From Pristionchus mayeri (lineage: Eukaryota > Nematoda > Chromadorea > Rhabditida > Neodiplogasteridae), in contig BTRK01000005.1 in assembly GCA_036245805.1 (NCBI GenBank), positions 18,638,984-18,702,983 of the forward strand: DNA of 64,000 nucleotides, given 5' to 3'. The position numbers and the translations under genes were made by a program. Positions 46,001-58,450 of the stretch are shown here, one piece after another. Below the pieces are notes generated by a model. That model saw nothing but the letters and a program-made list of their open reading frames with translations. It searched no databases and was not told the origin of the DNA. Numbering within the stretch: the first letter of the stretch is position 1; each line of letters opens with the position of its first letter.

Positions 46001-49000
46001 TGTAAAACGCTTACCTCCGTAGCCTCTCTTCACTCATCTCCGCCACTCTCTTCTTCAATCCACGAGGTGCTTTCACCATCGACTCGGGTGGACTCTGAAC
46101 ACATATTTTTATTAATCAAACACACGAGCAACTATTTCGAGACTGCTAAATACAAAATTATGTTGAAGGCTCTTCTAAATTCATACACAAAAAATCATAT
46201 ATTAACCATCTACAGAACCCTTTCCTCTACCGTACCTCTCCACTTCCTTCTTCTGCACCGCTTTCTGTCGACGACGGACGTCGTTCCGCATCTGCAGTGA
46301 CTAGCTCTCATCATAGTCCCCTAATCTCCGTTCGTGACCTACCACATCCCTCACAGTACTTTCCCTTCATGACCTACCTTTGTCCTTCTTCTTCTCCGCG
46401 GGCGACTTTTGCTTCTTCCTCACAGTCACCTGCAAGAATCACCCGTTGATCTGCCGTTTCCACTCGCCCATATAGCTGCCAATAACGGAGTCTTTCGATA
46501 GGAATGAGAAATCACTTACAATTTTAAACAGAAAGAACCCTAAATTAACAACAGACCGACATTCACCATCACCTTCCCATCATCGATTTTCTTTTCCTCT
46601 CCTTTCTCTAGTCCCTTCTTCCATCCTATCTCCACTCCCTCTCCAGTCTTCGGGGGCGTCGCCGGTCTCTTCCACTCCAGATTCAGAATACTCGTCCCAT
46701 TCAAGGAGGGGCGAGCAGACGGCATCAGACTGCTGCAGGGGGTATCATTCATTCAATTGAACTGATCAACACATTGGAACAATTTATTCTCAGGTATCCT
46801 CACTCCACATTTTTTTGTAATTCGCAGAACGCACAAACAACAATATACAAATAATTCTCAGCATCACCGTAAAATACACCGCTTCCATTTTTCCCTCACA
46901 GATCAGACACTTGAATTTTCAAGTTTTACACAAGAATGGCGATTTTGAAATTCATCGCTGCATCCTTGCAAAATTTTGTTAGATATAACCATTCTTTTTT
47001 TCCACCCTCCTTACCCTCTGGCGGCCATAGTCCTCTCTGCTCCTATGGTTCCCTCGTCTGCAGTGACATACTGGGAATTGGAAGTGGCGACACTCGCCGT
47101 ATCCAGAGAAGGACGAGGAGTCGAAGTGATCACTCCCGGACTGAAGAAGGGACATCATTGGATAGACAATGGGAGACCATCCACCAGCAAGAGGTTTTAA
47201 TACTTGTTCTTTAAATAAACATAAAAGTCCATACAAGCCCTTCGAAAGAACAACTCACTTGTTGCACTCGCTATCGGCTCTCCTCCTTTGCGCAGGCAGA
47301 ATCGCACCCAGTGTCCGTCGTACTTTCTTCCGCGCTCCCTGCGAAGCAATCGATAATTAGAAATCAATAAATTAGCATGTTCTAGGTATGCGCATACTCA
47401 TACACTTTGTTGATGAGCTCTCGTTGGATGAGTAATCTCCCTCTTCCAACTCCGTAACTCATTCCAAACTCGTTCCGCCCTTCTCTCCCAGCTGACCCAT
47501 CCCGGAAATTAACCTAGCTAATTATAGTCCGGCTGTATTAATCACCTGCCTCCCAAGTGGCCATCCCGTTATTTATATATTCGAAATATTCCCACGGGTA
47601 CTTGTCTCTAATCGTACTTTCCTATCAACGTGGCAGTTTACCTTGAATGCCTTTCCGATTCTGCTTCCGAGATGGAGATGGGCCATTCGGGAGAAGATCG
47701 ACGTCCGCTCCCCCTCACTTTTCGCAGCCATTCGACGCAGAAATCTAGAAGAAAAAAATAAATGAAACTTCTTTGTAGCCAATCTTCCTAATATCAATAG
47801 ATATATTGAATAGAAGCATTGATTTAATGGAAATATTTTCTAACATATTGATGATGGTTATCAAACGATTTTTCGCAATAATACAGCTGGAAACACTCCG
47901 GTTACATCTACTATTATAATAACACGTCTTCTGAGAAATCGCAGGTGCCGTTAGACAAACTGTTCATAGTGGTCCAATCTCTATGAGATTTTCATGGTAT
48001 ATAAACATATGGCCCACTAATCTCCAGGAAACTTTGTAGAATCGGAAATTGAAAACTGCCTAAAATCCGGCTCCGGCCATTTTGAAAATTCAAAAATTCA
48101 AAAGTTACTTTAAAGTTGAGTAAAAAAGTCGTTCAAAAAAGAAAAACGAAGAACTCGGCGAGATCAACAATATTACTGTTGTAGTGAAACCGAATTAAAA
48201 ATTTTGACATATTGAAAAATGCGAAAAACCGATTTTTCGATCCAAAAATTGGCTGGTGTGAAAAAAATATCCCCTATCTTACAGCTGATTTTGCCGAATG
48301 CGAACTCTACGTTCTTTTCTAACCCAGAATAGTTGCATTTGAAACTCACAGGACCGTTCCATTTTTTGTTTTAACGGCAGAAACCCAGCACTTTTTTCGT
48401 GCACTTTGCCTGTTTGAGCATTACATATATTCGTCCAGTTCACCGAGTTTAGCGTGTATTTGACATTTTTCGATGTTTGGGACATGGAAGACTAAAAATC
48501 GAGCGATAAAAATTAAAATTTCCGAGTTTTCGAAAAATAGATTTTTTGTCCTTGCAAAATATCGATTTTTCCGAATCCCCAAAATTTCGCATTTTCGACG
48601 TAAATATTTTCCCTCTGACCATAATGAATGTTTCTGAAGTTATTAATTCGCATTTTGTTATCATTACATAGATATATGCAACATATATGCAAATTACAAT
48701 GATAATATTTCAAATCGACGTCAAATGTACAAGCTGATGTCCCAGGCCTTGGAAAAGCATCAGAAACATTCATTATGGTCAGAGGGAAAAAATTTACGTC
48801 GAAAATGCGAAATTTTGGAGATTCGAAAAAATCGATATTTTGCAAGGGCAAAAAATCGATTTTTCGAAAACTCGGAAATTTTAACTTTTATCACTCGATT
48901 TTTAGTCTTCCATGTCCAAAACATCGAAAAATGTCAAATACACGCTAAACTCGGTGAACTGGACGAATATATGTAATGCTCAAACAAGCAAAGTGCACGA

Positions 49001-51279
49001 AATTCTGGGTTCCTGTCGTTAAAACAAAAAATGGAACGGTCCTGTGAGTTTAAAATGCAACTTTTCTTGGGTGGAAAAGAGCGTAGAGTTCGAATTCGGC
49101 AAAATCAGCTGTAAGGTAGGGGACATTTTTTTCACGCCAGCCAATTTTTGGATCGAAAAATCGATTTTTCGCATTTTTCAAGATTTTTCATTCAAGATGC
49201 CAAAATTTTTCATTCAAGTTCATGTCAACAGTAATGTTGTTCATCTCGCCGAGTTCTTAATTCTCCTTTTCTGAACGACTTTTTTACTCAACTTTAAAGA
49301 AACTTATGAATTTTTGAATTTTCAAAATGGCCGGAGCCGGACATTAGGCTGTTTTGAATCCTCGCCCTCACCAAGTCAGTTTTAAGTTACTTGACCTTAG
49401 ATGTGTCAACGTTGATTGTTTGGAAGAAATTAAGCCACTCTAAAGTTTGTCAAACAGGGAAATTTGTTTCATGCAATCTCTCAGAAGACCTGTGATAATC
49501 CAATCCCGACCACTATATGTGCCAATAAATCCAAGGGAGTAGAAGGGTTAAAAAGAGCTGACGGTACTCTAGTCATGGATGACTTAGGCAAAGCTAACTT
49601 ACTTGCTGAGACCTTCGTAAGCGTATTCACCATCGATGACGGAAAACTGCCCAATACTAGAGCCCTACCTCAGCTTGGTACATGCGAAGAACCCCAATTT
49701 CTTAGACATGAAATCTGCGCCATTATTGAGAAATGGAAACGCTCCTCCTGTAAAACCCCCGAGAACATTGACCTCACCTTCATCAAACGAATTGCCGTAC
49801 CAATTTCCGAAGCCCTCGAAATCATCTTTAGGAACTCCTACCAATCTGGAACCGTTCCCTCCCATTGGCGACATTCCATAGTAACCCCCGTTAAGAAATC
49901 ACCCCCCTTTTCCAATCCCCTAAATTACAGGCCCATTTCAATTACCTCTTTCTTCTGCCGAGTTTTTGAGCGAATTTTGTGCAAATCCATTATTACCCAT
50001 TGTGAGCAATTAGAAATTTTCCCCGATGAGCAATATGGATTCTGCAAGAAACGGTCGCGTGAGCTTCAAATGCTAGAAGTTCTCGAACACTGGACATCCT
50101 CGATTAGTGATGGGAAACCAGTTGACGTTATCTACTTTGATTTCGCAAAAGCTTTTGATAGAGTCTCCCACCCCAAGCTAAAACTCAAGCTTAGCACAAT
50201 AGGTCTCTCACAAAATACAATCAAATGGATTACAGGATATCTCTCAGATAGATCATTCCAAGTTCGAGTAAAAGATGTGCTCTCTACCTCAATGCCTGTA
50301 ACTAGCGGCGTCCCACAGGGCTCAGTCCTAGGTCCCTTGCTTTTCCTTATTTACACCTCAGAAATTCGCACTCTAGTGCAAAACCATGGCGTAGTTGCAA
50401 GAATGTATGCTGATGATATAAAAATATATCGGTCCTTTAGGAAGGTCCTTCTGTACCATTACAAGCTGCGATTAACACTATCGTACACTGGTCAGAAAAA
50501 TGGCAACTTCCTCTTGCTGCACATAAGTGCAACTCATTGCACCTAGGCAGAGCAAATACAATGCGAACATATACCATAGGAACCACTACTTTGGAACAAA
50601 AACAAACAGTAAAAGACCTCGGTTTTGTTATCCAGAAAAACCTCTCTTTCTCCGATCATTGCACTACCATATCCATTAAGGCCAAAACTACCTGTCACAC
50701 TATCCTAAGAGCTTTACGAACCAAAAATATAGAAGTACTCCTCAAAACGTACGCAATGTACATCAGACCGATTTTAGAAAGCGCTTCCTCCGTCTTCAAC
50801 CCTTACCAAAACAAGGATAAAAAGGAACTCGAAAAGGTACAAAACTACTTCACACGTCGTTTATTTATGCGCTGTTTTGATCATACTTGGGAAAATATGC
50901 CTACCGCTTTCAACCGCAATAAGAAACTAGGCATTGAGTCCTTAGAGAAGCGTAGAATAACGATTGATGTAAGAGTAGCCACAAATCTCATCCGAGGCAA
51001 ATATAGTATATCCAACCGAAAACAACATTATTTCAAAATTTACCACACGCGAAACGGCATGAACTTCAACAACCCTGGTTCGAATCATAACTACAGACAC
51101 AATAGCTTCTTTCCAAGAGCGGCAAGGCTTTTAGTAAATACCGAGAATGAAACCAGTTCCCCTGAGTAGATCCTCCTGACTTCATGACCCTTTAATCCAG
51201 TCATTAACTATTGATTCTCATCGTCATGAATTTTCCTGTTCTATTTTAAATGTTATCTCACGTTATTTCGTACGAAATA

Positions 51280-51316
<37 letters not shown>

Positions 51317-51727
51317 TCCCCGCTCACTTCTTGGTCTCTCCCTGTGCCATACTCATGGGGGTCCTTCCATGGTCGTCCTTCCTCCACACATCTCCCCCGT
51401 GCAGCAACAGCAGCTGCACCATCGCCAGATTGTCCCAATGGGCTGCCACGTGCAGGGGAGTCAGACCCTGCACCAATTACCATTTGTACAACCAGAGCAT
51501 GCCAGAGTGGAATTGCGAACAACACGATTTGACACTCATCGTATCAAACTTCGGTCGCCATGTTAGATATTTTAGAATATAGTGAATAATCTCACATCTC
51601 CGTCCTCCCTCATATTGGGGTCGTCTCCCTCTGCGAGTCTAGTCCTCGCCACTTCGAGTGTCAACGGAGAGTCCCCACCAGCCACCAGATGGAGAAGCGG
51701 AGTGGGCGAAGGATCGGAGACTGCCAT
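40031..51727 (-). CDS. lem-3: LEM-3/ANKLE1-like structure-selective nuclease: ankyrin repeats, LEM domain, GIY-YIG domain
   Basis: Eighteen exons join in frame from ATG 51725-51727 to TGA 40031-40033. Exon 1 (51596-51727) and exon 2 (51328-51467) encode ankyrin repeats (TPLLHLVAGG; GLTPLHVAAHWDNLAMVQLL then LLHGGDV). Basic, Ser/Pro-rich linkers follow. The LEM domain (exons 9-10, about 45670-46070) reads MSEERLRSELRQVGVAAGPI then GKGGVRKGYEKKL. The GIY-YIG domain runs from FCYLLLDPRKLP (exon 13) to IFYVGKGTKARPHQHLIDAR (exon 14, 40889-40981), then KIARILEIWASGHGVVSLQL, EAFTREASLMDAIGVRNLTN and GGKYYGLVGSW. C. elegans LEM-3 cuts DNA in chromatin bridges at the midbody and protects against DNA damage; that role is transferred by domain order. 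Introns 2 (47745-51327) and 13 (40982-45015) are packed with transposons, so one exon boundary of the nuclease core lies 4 kb from the next. Confidence 0.9.
41230..44945. mobile_element. 3.7 kb nested fold-back cluster inside intron 13 of the LEM-3-like gene
   Basis: Three inverted repeats are stacked. The outer arms pair 41280-41410 (AGAGTTTTTGAAATATTAAT...CCGGCATTTAGGAATTCTCC) with 44750-44890. A first inner palindrome spans 41440-43262 with its centre near 42350. A second spans about 43305-44755 with its centre near 44050. Ends share CAGCTCCCAGAT.AGCTA, CCGGTTTTG.ACC and AGAGCCGGC. No protein is encoded; mirrored open frames at 43516-43737 and 44323-44544 are symmetry products. Confidence 0.85.
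47927..49486. mobile_element. 1.56 kb fold-back element inside intron 2 of the LEM-3-like gene
   Basis: The ends read GTCTTCTGAGA and its inverse. The arms pair from about 48053 to 49365 around a centre near 48710: for example 48105-48180 (AAAGTTGAGTAAAAAAGTCG...AACTCGGCGAGATCAACA) with 49230-49305. It shares the GGCTCCGGCC and CTGAGA-type motifs with the element at 19885-20918. A truncated LINE abuts its right end. Confidence 0.8.
49480..51169 (+). pseudogene. reverse transcriptase ORF of the truncated LINE, frameshifted
   Basis: The first frame (to 50546) carries RT motifs in order: NYRPISITSFFCRVFERIL, DEQYGF, VIYFDFAKAFDRVSH, SGVPQGSVLGPLLFLIYTSE, then the catalytic ARMYADDIKIY. It loses frame between about 50430 and 50480. 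The second frame (to 51169) continues with the thumb and C-terminal region (VKDLGFVIQKNLSFSDHC, KTYAMYIRPILESAS, ARLLVNTENETSS). The YADD centre is intact, but the frameshift and missing endonuclease make it inactive. Confidence 0.85.
49480..51310 (+). mobile_element. 5'-truncated non-LTR retrotransposon with RT, inside intron 2 of the LEM-3-like gene
   Basis: The element begins at the edge of the fold-back element and ends with a TA microsatellite (51281-51313). It has no endonuclease region. The orientation is opposite to the host gene. Its 3' end is also found at 60645-60866. RT motifs (separate entry) place it with CR1/Jockey-like elements. Confidence 0.8.
51281..51313. repeat. TA microsatellite at the LINE 3' end
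   Basis: About 16 TA units follow the LINE 3' UTR, as also at the second copy near 60843-60866. The tail probably belongs to the element. Confidence 0.85.
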
Positions 51728-53835
51728 CGGGGAGGAGGGGGAGAACACTCTGTAAGGAGGTATTGCAACTACAGTATCACCATCGCACAACGGCATTCAC
51801 CATAAATAATTCAGGGATTGTGTTCCATAGCTATATGTTTTCACTATGTAATCCCTTTCCCATCAAGGTTTCTCGAATTTGCAAGATCACAAATGAGAAC
51901 GTTGCAACGCCCGTTCACCTGGCTTACATGCAACTTCCCCTGCTACGCCCCTCTCCATGCATGAATAATTCGAGAACACATATCTTCTCCCCCCCCCCTC
52001 TCCCCTTGCACGTTTCTCACTTTTAGCCCCCACTTCCATTCCTTCTATGAAATGCAGCCTCCACCACTCGCACAAAGGGGGGAAGATCTACGGCTCTCCT
52101 CGCTTCTTCCGAGAAAGTTTCGCCTCCTTCCTTCCCAACAAAGGAGCGACAGCAATAAGTGGATTAGCCTCTGTTCGGCAGTGTCGGTCTGCCCCCCCAC
52201 CCCTCCATCCCTCCTCCCTTCCCCCACCACGATGATTTCAGCCTCTCCCAAACTGAGTAATGGAATGGTCATCGACCATCGTTTATTGTGAGCCATGGGA
52301 ATCGCGCAATGCACTACAACAGATTTACCGTATCCCCAGATAATCTTAAGCGCTAAAAATAATCATTCTCAACTCGTTTCCCACAATGATAATGTGGGAA
52401 CAGTAGAGATCATTAATCATTGTTTTCGCCTATCTGAATACAGTATCCCATATCACCATACCCCTAATGGCAAAACAAAGTTCAGATGTTCATAAGCGTA
52501 TCGATTCTGAAAACTTTACAACGATGACAATTTCCCGGAACTCTGAACCTTCGATTTCCAACGTCACTAACTCGTAATCCATAAGTCAAACACTCGCTCG
52601 TAGACCATTCCGAGTCTAAAGAGGCCATTATGCGAGAGTTATTGAAGGAGTAAGAGACCGCTCGAGCTCCCACAAAAAAGGCTCTATGAAGGCGAGATTC
52701 GATCTGTAAACATCTCCACCTCATAGTTCCCTTCACTCCTCATTGTAGAAGAACAGAAATAACTTGAATGTCAATCCCCGGAGTATTCGACGACAATCTA
52801 TAGAATCAAGAGAGAAAGCCAAGTCAAAACAACGCTTTTTGTACCATGAATAATCCAATAACCAGTCTACCGTGGTCTCATCTGGATGCCTTCGATTCTC
52901 GTTGCCATTCGAATGGGCAACTTCCACATGTCCTGATAACCCTTATCAGCCTCTTTGCTCGGCGTCTCCCTTCTTTACAATTTGAGTCACTTTGCCATCT
53001 GTGCACACCAAATGCCTTGCAAGAGTCCAGCTCTCTTTCCTTGTTTGACATCCCTTACTCATATCCCCTTCCCCTTCCGAGATCCATCCATCCATCAGGG
53101 GAGATTACTGTTTTCATCCGCTTCGCTCTGCTACGTATGCATTCGTAAAAGGATAAACGGGCGATCGACAGTCGTTGAACCACGCGGATATCACGATACC
53201 TTTCTCGTGTTGCACTTTCTTTTTCTCCAATCGGTCACTGACAGAGTGGAGAGAGCATCTGATTGGAGGAGACCTTTCTCCCTCTCCCTCTCTTCACCAG
53301 AATTGGCTCTACTCGACTACTTTGGGTGCACACTGCACTATGGAGCGAGATTGATTCCCGAGTGATAATCAGCTTTCTTCGGCACTTCCCTTCAATGTGA
53401 TAGTGTACACGAAGAAGTGGTTTGCCGAACTATCACTTCTATTCGACTGTGTCTCTTTTCTCCTTACGCCCCACTACAAACTCTCCCTACACTTCCAGCA
53501 GTTCGTCCCATCTCTCCTTCTCCCCCTACCCATCCTCGTTCATTCCGTCCCAATCTGTGCCTCTTCTCTATCGTCGCATTTCTATAAATACGCGTACATC
53601 TCACATGTCTCTAGATCCATTCATTCATCAATCATTAAAGGGGTACACTTTTCGTCCGTGATTGCTGCTCATTCTCTCCGTTTAGCATCTCCTTTGCCCC
53701 CTAGTCAGACATCAGGTGGCGCTCCCTCGATCGTAGCCAATTTAAGCGAACTATGACGTGTGGTCGAGAGTCGAGCAGAGGAAGAGAGGCCAAACTTGTC
53801 ACTCACAACAACAAAGAAAACGAAACTGTACGGAA

Positions 53836-53888
<53 letters not shown>

Positions 53889-56762
53889 CGAACAAGCGAT
53901 AGGCAGACAAATGGGGCAACTGATCTGATACTCGACCAATTTCTTCCCCTATAGATAAGAGCACTTCCTCGATTTGACCCACTGGTTCGCGAGTTCTTCT
54001 GTACACATATTGCTCCCTGCCTGACTATTAGCCAGGTGCTAGAACTAGCTTGCCTTGCCCATTCGATCCAAGCAAGCAAACACATCTGACTCAGTCAGTG
54101 TTCCGCATTCCCCCTCCCCCCTCTCTTAATCTCTCTCAATAATATAGGATATCTCCCTATCCATCTTTTTCTTCATCCCTCAAAGGAGGAGTGGTCGTTC
54201 TTTCCATGCTCACTCGCTCCCTCCTGTCTCCTCCCCCTCTCCTCTCATTCATTCCAACTATATCAGGCTACTTCGTTCTCTCCTCCCAATCACATTCACA
54301 CCTTATGGAAGAGGAACGGAGAGAGGGGGAGGGCTTTCCCCCTCCCTTCCTGTACTCTTCCGTGCGGAACATCTTACTCACCTCCCTCTCTCAGTTCGCC
54401 CCCCCCCCCTCTCGTCTCTTTCAAGTGTTCCTATTCATCATCGTAACTCTCTGACCACTGATTCATCCGGATGACCTCACATCTCTCCCACTCTTCTCTG
54501 ATTCTCAAACCAGTCCCCCTATCAGCTTCCCTCCCTCTCAGACCTCCGTAACCCGATCCCCGTATGGTGTTGATGCTTCTTCGAAGATCTCTCCGACCAG
54601 ACTGGGGAGTGCCGGGAATCCTCAGTTCTCTGATCCCTCCTCTCTCTATCTCTCCTTCCCAATAAACTCTTTACGGTCACCACAGTGTTCAATCACTCTC
54701 AATTGTCACTAATTCGATTCAATTGCGCCGCTCTTGAACCTCTTCCCTCTCTTGTTCGTTCCCGTTTGACTGCACGCACGTTCTACTCGTCCTCTTTGCA
54801 GAACAACTACAGTACTCCTTCAGAGTACCGTACACCCGCAGATCATCTCAATCATGACCGGCCTTCCCTCCGCTCGTTCCATCGATATCAAGTCATCCGC
54901 TTCCTCTTCATCATTGTGAGTTGCGCCAAATAGGAAAAAAGATCTGTTCAATACAGAGAAAATAATTTGCATCACAACCGTAAAATGACTACAAAACACC
55001 GCAAAATGGGCGCAGACGAGCCATTCTGGGTGGTAATTGCCAGTCCACAGTATCACATTGCCACTCCATTGGGTAGATTCCGCATCGAATTCTCCAGTGT
55101 TTTCATCTTCGCCCACTGCTCATGGGAATTGGTGGCTGTGGTGGGATCTCCGACGGGTAACTCCTCACTCCCTTGTCTCTCTCTTGTCTCCCACTCCCCC
55201 TTGTCACGAGCAGCCAGTGGTCGCTCCCCTCCTCCTTCTCCCTGCTCTCTCCCTATCCATGGAGGCTAGAGAAGGGAGATTCTGGCAGTAAGTCATGCCG
55301 AAACACTACACCCACAAATAGAGTACGTAGGAGAGGAGAGGAGAAGAGGGGGAGGACGGCGAGACTGCCTCTGATCCCTAATTGAAGTGACGGCGAATTC
55401 TTTTCTAGTTACTTGTTGATAGCTGTGCTACGATACCGATTCCGAAGTCATGGGAATATTCCCACACAGAAAAGGCTTCTTCAATAATCAATTAAAAATA
55501 ACTTCAGACACGTGACTACCTCCGAGAAAACGTAATTATAAGACTGCGTGGGAATTACTATTCGGGACTTCCTTTCGCAGGACAATTAGTGCACTCTTTC
55601 TTAGGGGCTCAAATTTACAAGGGAGCGAAAGAATAAACCAACGACATGTGGGAGTAATTTCTACTCCTATCTCATTTGATTTTCTACCAAAACAAACAAA
55701 TAGCGGCCCCTGCTCAGTAGCGTTGCTATTCGCAGCTGCCCTTTTCTATTCTGAGGTCGTTAAGACGAGGAGGGCCTATTCGCCTATTCATCGTCCTCCT
55801 CACAATAAAATGGCGTCAGAGGATTGCCGACAAACGAGCCAGGGGCTAAAGTGGAGGAGAGAGAGCTAATCCCGCCTACGGATCGTCATCCAAGAGTGAG
55901 GGGGGGCATCATAGTAGCACAGTAAATAGGGTACACGATACGCTAAAAACAGAGGAATTTGGAAAGAAGAGACATAGTTAGAGATGCAGCTTCCGCCTAA
56001 TTACACGCAATGGCTCAATGATCACGTCTTGTAGGCATGACAGCCATATCGTTGATCGACAGTCTAGACTTTCCAATGCATTCCCATGTACCCTGACACT
56101 GCTGGGCATCCCATTGAAAAAACTTCCCGTAGCGCACTGACGCATTCAATATCCGGACACAATTTACACACTCCTGACTCGTCTAGACTCGCCCCCGGAA
56201 GAACGCAATAGCTTCATATCCTCCCGAGTCTGGAGAACACAAAGGTTGATGCTCAATAGACGATTCTAACTACAATTAGCATCAAATCATTCAATGGGTG
56301 ACGATTCGCCCTGCACTTGGGTCTGATGGATTGGCCAGCAGTAAAAATGCGTCAGAGGACTGGAAATGAGCACACATCGTGCATCTCCGAGACACCAACG
56401 AACGCATTAGAAGAACTCGAGGACATCCTTAGATATATTCACTAATTCGATCAAATCTAAGGGTAGATTCACTCCACTTCCGGACCATTTTCAACTAAAG
56501 CGACGATGGTTTCGTCGTCGTAAATATATTCAGTACACACAGGGATTAATTTCTTCCGAGAACGTCCGTACCCATTTCCTTTCCGTGACAGTTTACTCCA
56601 TTCCCCTCCTCGTGATAGCGTCTCCCCTCTTTCCTCTTTCCTCCTCCTTCTCTCCGCATACTAAACTCATCCTTTCTGTCAACGACACATGGGAAGTGAA
56701 ACAAACAAGCTAGAAGGCCGGCGTATAGACAGACACTAATCATTCCACCATCTTCCATCCTG
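51728..56762. other. five-kilobase stretch without a supported gene
   Basis: Rich in C/T runs on the + strand, with many short open frames that are mostly low-complexity. I checked both strands for exons bounded by good splice sites with coherent frames and found none I can defend. An open frame on each strand near 54970-55270 is not obviously coding. It includes the upstream flank of the LEM-3-like gene and of the WW gene. Confidence 0.4.
53841..53884. repeat. GA microsatellite
   Basis: About 22 uninterrupted GA dinucleotides. It produces artefactual Arg/Glu and Leu/Ser repeats in the open frames across it. Confidence 0.95.
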
Positions 56763-57498
56763 ATGTCCACCCCTTGCAGACCCGCCGAGTGGATCGAGTT
56801 CTCCCATCTGCCTGAGTCGATTCCCTCTTCTGCCTCCTCCTCACCTCCCTCCTCGCCCGTCTCTTCTTCCTCCCAATCTCCCCTCTATCTCAATCTCCGA
56901 ACGGGCATCGCTCAGTGGACACTCCCCGGAGGATGCAAGATGTAAGCAGTCCCTCCCCATTCATTCTCTAATTAAGTAATGGCCGCAGCTCCCGTAACCC
57001 TCTCAATACCCCTCCTCTTTGCAGTATTCGCCACAACGATCCGCAGTGGTGGCTGCTGCACTCAGATGAGAAGGAGAGGTGAGCGAAGGATTAAGAACCT
57101 AACAAATGTGATGCCCATATGAAAGAACTACCGACTGCATTCCCTACTCAACTAAAACCCATTGTGCGACGTAAATGTACCTTGTTTAACCAAAATCTCA
57201 TTCAGGGACTACTACTACAATCCGCAATCAGGGGAGACGCTCTGGTCTGCTCCCCAAGGTGCCGCCACCATTCTCAACGTCGCTGCAGCCATGGTACGAG
57301 CTTGTAAAGCCCTCACATCTCCTTGGTGAATCATAACAACAAAACGGACTCTACAGTACCCATCCTAATATGATGCCTCTTCAGAAGCTGGCCCGTGACA
57401 TCGATCGTCCTGACGCTTCCTCTCAGCGGGAGCAGATCGATAGACCAAGTGCCATCCGATTCCCCCAGCGTAGAAATGCACGCGTTTTCGCCCGATGA
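56763..57498 (+). CDS. tandem WW-domain protein resembling the N terminus of Vilse/ARHGAP39
   Basis: Four exons in frame: 56763-56941, 57025-57078, 57206-57293 and 57385-57498. WW 1 reads EWIEFSHLPE, a Ser/Pro-rich insert, then PLYLNLRTGIAQWTLPGGCK. WW 2 reads PQWWLLHSDEKERDYYYNPQ then SGETLWSAPQG. The spacing of the two domains, the second starting QWW, and the following AAAMKLARD segment match the N terminus of the RhoGAP Vilse/ARHGAP39 (WW-WW-MyTH4-RhoGAP), which acts in axon guidance and at synapses. No MyTH4 or RhoGAP domain is found downstream. Either the gene is short, ending at TGA 57496-57498, or a donor at about 57470 (GTAGAA) leads to exons I could not find. The start at 56763 could also be internal, as an acceptor precedes it. 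Confidence 0.65.
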
Positions 57499-58450
57499 AT
57501 CGATCACTGACTTTTATGCATCCCCCATCTCTGTTATACCAACCAAAGAAAGCATTTCATCCCTAGCAAGGCGAGTTTATCTACTACCACGCCTTCCCTT
57601 GCCCATAATGTTCCCCGCTTATCATTACTAGACTAGCTATTCCAATTCAAGCACCTCTCGTTACAGTATACCCCGTGGTAGGTCAACTGCATGTATATAC
57701 GAAATGATCTCATCGCATAATAAATAATGGCCAACCTGGAAGGATTGAAGTGCGTGATCGAGTGGGGAGAGCTCGCTATAATGGAGTGGTTACAGCCACG
57801 CTTCCTCCAATGCACCTAAGATAAGAAAGATATTCGACATCGGGAGATAACCGATAATATCACATCCAACAAATGATCAAGTTTAGAAAATCATTTTATG
57901 ACAGCCAATTGTGTAAATGCATTGTACAACTCTGAATGCACTGAACATGAAAATTTCCAAAACCAAAATGCGAAGTTAGGTGAATGCGAGAAAATTGTGA
58001 AAGCGATTGATGAGAGAACTGATGATTCGGAAGAGACAAAGTATAAACTGTGAATACTAGACTAGAATGTGGAATGAGGTATCGACATTTAGAACCAATA
58101 GAGGAATGGGCGAAAGGGAAGAAATGGAAAATCGATATGATCGCTTAAAACTGTCATTACCGCCAATCAGGGAGAGCACACTCGGTCGATAAATACTACT
58201 GTCACACCGTACAATCACCATGCAAAACTACGAAATTAACAGTTGATAACACTATGATCTACGAATGACTTCCTTATGAACTAGTGTACAAATCATATTA
58301 AGTTAGTTTAATTTGTGTACAAAATGCAAAACAAAACTAGTTATTATTTGCTCATAGCAGCTACTGAACTTAATAAGTTGGCAAAATACATTGACTACGG
58401 TACTCCTCGCGATCCGAGGAGGGGGTTTAATGGATGGGCTAATGTACTCC
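57499..58450. other. region between convergent genes
   Basis: AT-rich, no supported gene. It contains the 3' flanks of the WW gene (+) and the MGAT5-type gene (-). Confidence 0.4.

Noticed and set aside
52846..53365. Overlapping + strand open frames of 100-136 codons
   Set aside because: CT-rich composition, no coherent splice structure, no recognisable domain.
54820..55291. Open frames on both strands
   Set aside because: Neither shows family motifs or exon boundaries; both strands are open by composition.
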